Assembly: GCA_018287875.1 (NCBI GenBank)
Contig: JAGVVL010000022.1
Span: 3,720,001 to 3,784,000 of the forward strand
Length of the DNA stretch: 64,000 bases
Reading direction: 5' to 3'
Origin: Nigrospora sphaerica
Taxonomy: Eukaryota; Ascomycota; Sordariomycetes; Amphisphaeriales; Apiosporaceae
Shown here: positions 23,832 through 33,278 of the stretch, piece by piece
Numbering within the stretch: the stretch's first letter is position 1
Layout: the number at the start of each line of letters is the position of its first letter
The notes under the pieces: model-generated
Told to the model about the DNA's origin: nothing
Databases searched by the model: none
Seen by the model: the letters and a program-made list of their open reading frames with translations, nothing else
Program-made: the position numbers and the translations under genes

Positions 23832-24894
23832 GGCGTCTATGAAGAAGGCTATCACGCTTGCCCCGTTGTGAGGTGTGGTCTCGATATAGGCGGTAGGGCA
23901 GATCCGTGGCGAAGAGGACAGTGGTATGCCGGTGGGGATATTGCTAGCATGATTGAAATCAGGTATTGCAGTGAATAATAAACCGACGCCCACTGAGGAG
24001 GCCTGTCTGTATGCTCACGTGGTTGGGTCGGTGTGCCGTGGGGGTACTCCGGGACGGTACGAAACCCCTCACTTGGCCCTTTCGTGTTACAACGCCAATC
24101 TTTCTCCCCAGGCCAGAGGATACTGCACGATGCCTCGTCTCCAACGGTTGTAACGACAGGGCGTCATACTGACCAGTCATGTTCTTGCCGCTTTGCGGGG
24201 ATAGAGGGGGAGGGAAAGAGTTCGTGAGCAATAAATGAGATATGACATCGAAGGGCCCTGCCTAGTATATATCATCAGCGCCGCGCAGAATGCTATCATC
24301 CGGCCAGGCTGCCTCCTTAATCCACCTGGCGCTTTGTAGAAGTAGCACATGTCATTCTCTAACAGGTATAAAAGGTGCATTCGCTACCCGAATAGCGCAA
24401 GTCAGGGCTTCCACTGCGTAGAGCATGCCTCCAGGAAACGTCCAGTTCAAGGGTGCTGGGCCCGACCAAAGAAAGAGTTTACTTGAGGAGGTACGCATCA
24501 GAATATGAAGTTTGATAGACAGGCTCAACTACTTTTAAGCACGAAGGAATTGTATGATGACTTATGAACTCACCAGTCCTTAATCGAGCAAGACCTGGTG
24601 CTGCCCAATGGATGTCACCGCTCTCTCGAGGTTCTGTGGAGGTGGTAAGTTGGCCAAGATGAAATGCGCACTTATACAATTCGAAGACTGCTATCATTCT
24701 ATAGTGTTTTCCAGGGAATCTGTAAATGGCTGGTATGATTGCTAGACCTCGAGGGGTATCCTTCTGATTGTACTAAAGAATGAGATGGTGTCCATCGTAC
24801 TTTAATAGATAATAGTCACGCTCCTGCAAACGTGTCAGGTATCGAAACCAAGTGACTGCTGCGCAAGATTGCCTCGGAAAGCCGAAGAGCCAGG
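23832..24894. other. Intergenic between methyltransferase and NPT1
   Basis: About 1.06 kb, more AT-rich than the genes. It holds the methyltransferase promoter and the NPT1 3' flank. No gene seen. Confidence 0.5.
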
Positions 24895-26274
24895 TTATTT
24901 GCCCCATCTTGCGGTCTCGTCTCCCTGTTCCCACTCTTTCTCAGTGTAGCCGAGTTGCTTCTTGACTTCATTGAGCTTGGCCTTGTCGCCCGTGTTCTTG
25001 CCGGCGTTGTCGCTAATCTTGATGGCCGGGTTGCCAGCTGCCGAGCTGAGCTTGATCACAATGTTCAGCGGCAATGACTTGTTGCCCGTCTTCCGGTTGA
25101 CAAAGTCGTTGGTGAGGAAGGTGCCAACACCGAAGCTGGGCTGCAGACCAGCATCCTCGGAAATCTTTTTGTACTCAATGCATTTTTCAATGTTCAGAGA
25201 GTCAGAGAAGACAATGGTCTTTTTGGATGTAATGCCCTGCGCATCGTAGAAGTTGCGCATGAGCCGGACAAATTCGGCAGGGTCACCGGAGTCTTGACGA
25301 ACGCCGGCAAACACTTCGGCGTAGGTCTTGGCCGAGACGCTACCTTCAGCGGACGTGGGCGCGTTGGGGGTGCCGGGCAGGTACTTGATAGGCTGGCTGA
25401 AGGCCTTGAGGAAAACGGGCGTGCCAAAGGTGTCCGTCAGCGCAATGCCCAGGACGCCCTCGCCGAAGCAGCCGACCCATCTCTGCAGGGCAGCCTCGGT
25501 CGCAGCCTGGTAGTCGTTTAGGACGGCTGCCGTTCCCATGAACCACTCGTGGGCCACGGTTCCGATAGGGGGGATGTTGAAGCGCATAGCCAGGTGGACA
25601 TTGCTGGTTCCGGAAATCTTGCCCGGAAGATTGCGCTTCTCGCCCTCCTGGTTGGCGCGGACCAAGCCCCGAAAGACAAGGGCCTGCGTGTGGTAGTCCC
25701 TGCGCCGACGCGTGCCGAACTCGGAAGTCACGCAGCCGGCCTCCAGCAGCTCGAGGCCCTTCTTGAAAGCCTGCTCTTCCTGGCCCTCGTAGTCCCAGTC
25801 CGTGTCCATGAAGCGGAAGTAGGTCTCGGATGTGAGGGCAAGAAGAGGGATCTCGTAGAGGATGGTGTCAGCCCATTTGCCGCGAATCTCGATGTGGAAA
25901 TCGCCAATGTCTTCGTCGCTGCCGGTGTCCTCGCCTAGGGGAGTGAAGGTAGTGACAATCTGTTCGCGGGGGGAGAGGCGGAAATCTTTCAAGAAGTCGA
26001 GATAAGCAGTGTTGAGGTAGCTGCAGTGGGTTTTTAAGTAGCGCAGCTCGTCGTCGGAGAGGGAGATGTTGCCGAGCTTGCTGATCTGGTCCTTGAGCCA
26101 CTCAAAGGCCTTCCTCGACAGCTTCTTCTCGGGGGTGCGGTTTGTAAAGGCGAACGTGACCGGCACGTCCGGGTAGTATTTGAGTACCGCGCATTGCATC
26201 GTCAGCTTGTAGAGGTCGGTGTCCAGGAAGGATATGACCCCCGCGGGGAAGGGTGTGGAAGCGTTGAAGTCCAT
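24895..26274 (-). CDS. NPT1: Nicotinate phosphoribosyltransferase
   Basis: Single exon, 459 residues, close to the length of the yeast enzyme. It makes nicotinate mononucleotide from nicotinic acid and PRPP with ATP hydrolysis, the first step of NAD salvage (Preiss-Handler pathway). Family marks are FLDTDLYKLTMQCAVLKYYP at the N-terminus, SEFGTRRRRDYHTQ, GTSNVHLAMRF and IGTVAHEWFMGTAA, whose His242 matches the autophosphorylated histidine. VRQDSGDPAEFVRLMR and the FSDSLN segment line the phosphate and PRPP site. The start at 26274 gives the expected N-terminus (MDFN...FPAGVISFLDTD). Upstream sequence has no further coding signal. Confidence 0.95.
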   Translation of the reverse strand: MDFNASTPFPAGVISFLDTDLYKLTMQCAVLKYYPDVPVTFAFTNRTPEKKLSRKAFEWLKDQISKLGNISLSDDELRYLKTHCSYLNTAYLDFLKDFRLSPREQIVTTFTPLGEDTGSDEDIGDFHIEIRGKWADTILYEIPLLALTSETYFRFMDTDWDYEGQEEQAFKKGLELLEAGCVTSEFGTRRRRDYHTQALVFRGLVRANQEGEKRNLPGKISGTSNVHLAMRFNIPPIGTVAHEWFMGTAAVLNDYQAATEAALQRWVGCFGEGVLGIALTDTFGTPVFLKAFSQPIKYLPGTPNAPTSAEGSVSAKTYAEVFAGVRQDSGDPAEFVRLMRNFYDAQGITSKKTIVFSDSLNIEKCIEYKKISEDAGLQPSFGVGTFLTNDFVNRKTGNKSLPLNIVIKLSSAAGNPAIKISDNAGKNTGDKAKLNEVKKQLGYTEKEWEQGDETARWGK

Positions 26275-29200
26275 CGTCGAATGCTACCGAGGAGTGCGCT
26301 GTCTGTTTCTATGCTGGTGTTCGTCTGCTGGGAGTGCGCGGAGGAGCTATAAAGCGTGACAGAGATGAGCCTTAGGTTGCTCAAGCGCGGATAGAGGGGC
26401 GATTTTTCGTAGCCGGGGAGTTTCGCGTCCACGCACTTTATGTAGTCGAGTTTCCAGCCACGTACCGTGGAATCAAGCCAACTCGGTGAATACCGCCCTT
26501 CTCTCGGCCAGTGTAGAACAACGTCGCCGCAGGTTCAGCTCAGTGACTGCGCTGATGGGATAGAGAAGTAGCCGTGGCGGGAGCAGAATGGTAGGGTTGG
26601 GAGCCAGGCGGTGGTGCAAGGCCGATGCCAGCAGCGGGTAGAGCAGTAATGTAGTGGTTTCTCGGGCGGAAGGGGGCGCAAAGCCCTGGGCTACAACGCA
26701 ATGGGAAATGGCGCAAAGGAGGCTCGTGAGAAGTTGCGACGCATTGCGCTTTCAAGCGCTCATCCTGTCTCAACATGGCGGGGTCCAGAACGACGTCGCT
26801 TGTAGCAGCCCTACTGCCGCCTGGGTCTATGGTGGGGCATTTTCTGGACCACCGCAGGCAAGACAGGCACCGCGTAAGACTGCACGTTACAGCTGTGCCG
26901 CCCTGCGCGCGCGTTTAATATCCTCGTCTGCAAAACACCCGTGCGATTACTTCTTCTCCAGCCTGTCCTTCGAGAACAATTCTAGCGCGCTTCATTGGAA
27001 ACAGGGGTCTAACTCTGCTCCTTACCCCACTGGCTAGCAACAGGCTATGATATCAGCACAGCAGAACTCATGACGGGACAGACGCGGATGCTCGGTTCGT
27101 TATCCATGCACCATTCTCACTCGGCCTTCTTGCCCCGCTCGAAACAACGCCAGAAAGGCCCTTATCAGCCCTCAATTGCGGCCTCTACTTATTCTGCAAG
27201 AGTAGAAGCAGATAAGGAGCAAGAGGGGAGGAAAAGAGGAGCCGCGGGAGGGGAAGAGTGAGAGCATGTAGGGCACCAACCTGTACCTGTAGAGCATAGA
27301 GTATGATGTGAGGGCGAGGATCCGCATGCGCGAGAGCATTTCCTACCGGGTGGTGTCCTCTGTCCAATTAGCCGGGCCGCTTTTGTTCACAGGCCGTGTT
27401 CAATCTGCGGATTTGCACAGCCCGAGTATCCGCACCCATCTTATCAAGGGTTTGCAGGGTATTCGTATGTAACTGGAGGTAATTCTGCGTACTTTGAGTG
27501 TGGCAGTCCTGACGGGGGTCGCTTCGTTGTAGCCACATGTGATCGTAACCCCTACTGACATCCAGCATGCTGTTTTGGCTCGCAACATGGTACAAACGAA
27601 GCTCGATAGGCGCTGCCTCAGCGCCCCACGCTTCAGAACAAATCCGTGGTCTGCCCAGTTTCTGCTGTGGAAGAACCGTGGCTGCCCGGAAACTTAGGAC
27701 TCGCGAATGGGGTGGGTGATACGCTTCATCTCTAACCGCTAAGTACGTAGACACGCGGGCGCCATTACGCACGCTGTTCTGGTGGTTGGAAAGACCCGGC
27801 GGAGGTCTGATATTGTGTATCATGTCAGTGCTGGCACCGGCTCGTGTTTGACTCGCTCCCGCGATCATCCAGCCCATCAGACAACCATCTCTCCCCGGAG
27901 CACGCCAAGTCCACTCTTAGCCGCGATAGCGATCCGTCGGTACTTACTCACGCAGCGGAACGCTCGACTTGCACGAATAGAACGGCACGGCACCAAAGCC
28001 CAAGCCCGCCCGCCAAGCTGTCTCGTAGAGTCATATTATGGCGAACAGCCGCTTATGCGGACGATGAGCCCCGTGAGTTGAGTTGACTTACCCCAGGCAG
28101 CACCTGCGGCGAACCGATGGCGTTGTTGACATTGGCATCGCCGCCTTGGCTGGTTTGTGTATAGGCTATACAGGGATTCCCAGTCGAAGGGTGTTCAGAT
28201 CCGTCCTCGCTGGGCCGAAATCTCAACACCCCATGGCGCACTGACAGCCAAGGGCCCAGAGCGGCCAGGTCGTGAAACGAAATGTTCCCTTGCCGATCGT
28301 GCCTTGGAGTCGGGTTAGGGAGGGGACGAAAAATCGAACGCGCCGAACACACTGGCCAACCGAGCTCTGATCACCTTGCGATCAAAGCATGCATCGCGCA
28401 CGGGGGGCAAAGAGGCCCCGTAGGGCACCGACAGGTTTAAACTCACGGCCGAGGGGCAAGGAGGGGCCAGGAAAAATGTGGCATGGGTTCTGACCTGTTT
28501 GGATTCAATATGCTGGGCACAATCTAGAGGATCACACGTAGACGGAATGCTTATCTGCGGCTGGGCAGCTATTGCTCCCGCCGAGCAGACGAGCAGGCAA
28601 GATGGCGAGGTTGGTTTCCCCTGAATCGACCAGGCCCCTGTTCTGCCCGGTCAGGCCCGGGCGGCCTCGTGGATCATACCAGGGTCTGCTAGCTAGTGAA
28701 TGGGGCAGGTAAAGCCTGGAACCCATCGGTGCATAGCTTGAAGACAGCGGTCGTATTGAATCAAGCCATGCCCGGTGCTTTCCGATGCTGTGTTATGAAA
28801 CGGCATGGCAACAGGCATTGCCTCGTCCACCGGAGAAATTCCATCGAGAGAAAATCTGGTCCGGCGTCTGCACAAATTCTTAAGAGATAGGGGGCGAGGG
28901 ATCTTCAGGGTCGTGACCGATACCCCAACCGCGAGCCCAGGGGGGCGACGGAGTGACCGTGAAGTATTGCTGTGCCCCGTGCAGGCAAATTATACCATCC
29001 ATCACTCCGGGACTTCTAGAAGCACCGGGTATTATCAAAGGTCGACCAGGGTCGGCGTCGACCGGGTTTGCATCGGCTTCAAGAATCGAGTTAGATTCCT
29101 TGGAAGAAGGCGACAGGCTGGAAAGTCCCGTCGCGTAGAGAGACGGCATCGGCCATTTGGTAGGGACAGGGCAGGCGATGCTACTTCAAGTGGAAAAAAA

Positions 29201-32200
29201 AGGACGCGTACGAAGCATGCGGAAGTAGTCCACCTATAATAATTGTAGGTAACAAACCTCACACAGGCTCCGAGCCTCCCTACTTTTTCTTAGCGCGCTG
29301 ACGCCAGGATGGTCTGGGCAGGGATCGCATGTGAAAATCAGTCAGGCTCCGAGGGGGAGGTGGCATTGCTACGTCACGCATAGAGGCGGGCCTCTTTTGC
29401 ACCATGGACAGGTTCACAATTCTCATGGCGAGGAGGTCAGGCCGGGCATCCGGGGAAGTGATTCCATAATGCCGACCTGGCCCGAGGAGCAGCAGCTACA
29501 GACAATCGATCCATCGTATCGTACCCTGTAGTCAAAGGGTCCAGCTGGTCTGACCAGGCTGAGACAGTATCTAGACCCCAATGCGACGTGTTTCCTTCTA
29601 CCTGCATGTCAGACACGCACCACGTGTGAGAGAGAAACGGCCCGCTGGGGAGAATCAAAACGCCCAGCACCGTAACTCGGCCACCCACGAGGCGTTGACG
29701 CCATGGCTTGAAGCCAATTGACCGCCGGTACGGGGGTTGCTTGCTGCTTGCTGCTTGCGTGGGCAGGCATTTTACCCCGATCGGCGCTTAGGCAAAAAGA
29801 CGATGGGGAAAGCCGAAATCGCATGCACGCCACGATCGAACTGCGATGCTTGCGTCGAGACCCAAGACTGGTTGCCGCCACGGTCAGCCAAGCCCGGGCC
29901 CAGCTGCTCAGCTGCTCATCAGCTCCCGCAGGACAACCGTCCATCTTCATTACGAGAGCCGCGCCGTCATGGCCGACTAGCGAGCCACGGTGCGCGCGCC
30001 TGGCCCTTCATCTCGCAGGGGCGGCCGTAGTTGCGCATTCATACACACCTTCGAGGAGCTAGCTTGCGTTTCGGTGCGTATTAGACTCGGCACTATTCAT
30101 CGCCGTGTCGGCTCAGAGGCACTTCGCTGGTTAGTAGTAGCGGTAGATAGCCTCGACAGCGAAGGAGCCCATCCGCCTGCCTCTCTCCCCTTCTCGCTGT
30201 GTACGTGTACACCCCACTCGTCTTTTTGCCGGCACAGTCGCCCAGCCACTCCTTGGGCCACGGAAAGAGGAGGCAAAAATGCCCTCGCTGTGCGGTGATG
30301 GGGCCTTCAACGTCCTCCCCCGGAACCTCCCCGGGCCATGCATGACAACTTCGGGCGGTGACGGATTGGCGAGGCCGATAGGGATTGATGCGATGCCGGC
30401 TCGCCAGCCTTCTAAGAGTCCAGAGGCACTCGGGAACCCGCAGTGCTAGGGCATACACCCACGCGCACCCACGCACACATTAACGCCTACGCACACATCC
30501 ATCCATCCATCCATACTGCACTTCTCACTCCCTCTCCCACTGGATGGATGGGATATGGCGGTCAGCCCCCCCATGTCGCGCGCGGCTTCGCTAGGGTGTG
30601 CAGCGGGCACGGATAGGATAGGCACCGACAGCCACGGCCGTAGCGTCAGGCAATACTACGGTGGTAGTGGAATGCGATGTGGAAGCGCCCCGGAAGCAAC
30701 ACCCCCCCTCCCCTGTCCTCCCCTCCCCCTCCCCAGGCCGGCGGCGGACAGGCGCGGGCAAAGCTCCATCTTCTAGAAGGCTGGCTTTTCCGGGTTGGAA
30801 AGAGACGCCGTGGGCGACGGACCGGGCTGTCGCGCAGGCTACCCAAATTTCAAGCTTCCGGATGAATCATTGCACCCATTCTGTCCACCGCTGCATTTGT
30901 GGTTTTCCTCGGACTAGCGCTGGAGGCCGGGCATGGAGACCAGGGCCTCCTCCGCCGCCTACTCCTCCTCCAGTCCGATGCTGCACATCCGATGGATACT
31001 AGCAGATGGACCAGGCATGCTACTACTTTGGTGTTGGGAAGTACCCTACATTATGTATGAAGTACCGAGCAGTCAGGGTGTATGCGGCATGCACATGTAC
31101 GGGGCATGCGTATAAGTGCCTCCATCCATAGATCCATCCTTCCAGCCATCCAGTTGCCAGCCATCCAACATGCAGCCCAGCCCATGATGCTGTCCCTCCA
31201 TTTGCCAGCCCGCCCGCCCAAGCTCCGCCCAGCGACGGCCCCTCGCAGTTCGGGCCCAGATGGGAATAAGGATGCGGCGCCAGCACGCGCCCCGTGCTTT
31301 CGCTTCCCACACTTCTCAACCCCCCCCCCCCCTTCTCTCACACTCTCTCGCTCTCTGGAAGGCAAAGAAAAAGCTCGGAGCTCAAGCATCCCATCCCTCC
31401 ACCATCCAGAACCCATGGGAGCCCTTGCAAAAGACTCCAGCGGCACCACCACGCGTACATCCCGCCCTCCACCGGCGGGTTGAACGGCCAGGGAATCTCC
31501 AAAAGAGCGACGAGCGGCCCCACCTTTTGGACCCCCTCGACCCTCCGGCGTGAGACAGCTGACAGATTCACCCTCGTCGCGCTTGAGATAGGGCCTGTGC
31601 TGCTTGCAGTAAAGCGAGCGAGCGGCCATGTTGCGAGCCCCTCCTGCCGACCTGCTAAAAGTTACGGTGACGGGAAGCTCTCCACTCTGACTCCCTGCGG
31701 TGGGAGCACGACAACAAAGGAGCAACCGTCCAGGGCGGTTTCATCCCATCGGCCTCCCCCAAAGTGCTCTACCACCTCTCTACCTGCTCGCTGTGCTGGT
31801 GTGTGCGTGTGTGCGTGTGTCCTCAGCTCCTCGTCTCGTCCCGTTCTCCGTCCACGCCTCTGCCCTGCCCTACTGCTGCCCTCCATCCAGCTTGTGCCAC
31901 CGTGTTGCCCGTGCCTCGCCTCGCCTCCTGCCGCGCCTCCGCCTCGCATACATACCTTCCCTAGAACCTATACTTGCCTCCCGAACGCACGGGGTTGCTC
32001 GTTACCTACGACACTCGCCCCCTCCCCCTCCCCCTCCCCATCCTCCAGCCCGTACCCGGCGTACCTGTACCGTTCCTCACGCGGGTGTACCGGCCGCCGC
32101 TGGAGTGGCGTTACCAAGCCCAGGAACCAGAAAGCCCGACGCACTGGCGCCCCTTCGTAGCTCTGGTGCCGTGTTTGCACTCTGTCGGTCGACCTGCCCT

Positions 32201-33278
32201 CGGGTTGCACTTGCCAGCGCCCCCCCCCCCCTCTCATACAGCCAACCTTTTTTAGCCTCCTGGCTGTTTCCTCCCTTTCTTCTTCCTTGGACGGTCTGCC
32301 ATAATCCCTGTTTGTCTCACGATTGTGTGTTCGCCGTCGCCATTGTCGTTGTTGTTTGTGATGCCAATACCCCTGGTTCAATAACCCCACGCTCTGCAAT
32401 CACCTATCGTCTATCGCCACTTCCGAAGGCCCGCCGCCGGGACTGTCCGTCCGTGTGCTGTCAGCGCCAGGGCCAGCCATAGCCAGCCAGAGCCAGACCA
32501 GTACTGCACTACCCTCCGACGGGGCGCACGCCAGCCAGAGAGGCCCCGAGTCTGTTCTCCTCCGTCCCTCGGTCTTGTGCGACTTTCCTGCTCTGGACCA
32601 AGAACTGTTGAACGGGCATTGCTCGCGCCGTAAGTCTTACCGTACTCCGGCCCCTCGCCTTGGGCCCCTCGGCCCGTTTTCCAACTGACTTTCCCACCCA
32701 CAACAGAAACCGTCCGCGGACCCGAACGGCCTCGAAACGGCGACCTGTCAGCGCCGGCCCCTGCTACCTACCTCCCACTCCGCCGCTTCGCTGCTCGGAC
32801 TGCTTTTTTTTTCACGGCCTGACTGCAGCTCCCTTGCCTTGTCCGTCTTGTTCGTCCGGTAACAGGATTGTTTCCGCTTCGTTTCCGACACCCCACGCGG
32901 AGACCGACCGTTGAAAAGGCAAACGACAGTGTCCCCGGACCCAGTTCATCCCGTTCTATACCCTCGGCTGGAATTTGGCTTTGCCGAGACGCTACCGCCC
33001 GTGCTGTCGTGGCGAGCCTCCCTCCTCGCTTCGTACCGTCAATAGCCCACGCGCAGGAAAACCGCTGCCCTCGGATAGACCATAGCATGAAATCACGGCT
33101 CGCCTAGGTACCAATCGGCTGGTCATATTCGCCATAGGCAAATCTGCACGTCGTTGGTGTGTCAGACCCAGATAGCGACGGAGCAGCCGCAGCCAATTGT
33201 TGCTGGCTGTAGCATCCATCCGCCTGGACATCCCCTTACAGCTTCGCTGCCCAGCCAGGGCAAGCACAAGAGCCTGCC
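26275..33278. other. Seven-kilobase stretch without a supportable gene
   Basis: NPT1 promoter at the left and the F-box gene promoter and leader at the right. Frames of 100-170 codons occur on both strands (27368-27877 minus, 28805-29239 plus and others), but they overlap one another and show no domains. From about 31140 the plus strand becomes strongly pyrimidine-rich, with a C13 run at 31320-31332, a GTGTGCGTGT stretch near 31800-31820 and many CTCC/CCTC tracts. This suggests a long promoter and 5' leader. ATCC repeats lie at about 30497-30514 and 31126-31170. I see no transposon ends or tRNA. Confidence 0.45.
30497..30514. repeat. (ATCC)n microsatellite
   Basis: About four ATCC units. Similar ATCC/CATC-rich patches recur near 11540 and 31130. 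Confidence 0.8.

Noticed and set aside
27368..27877. 169-codon minus-strand frame in the large gap
   Set aside because: Starts well and is hydrophilic, but has no recognisable domain, no supporting exons and no promoter logic; kept only as a possible relic.
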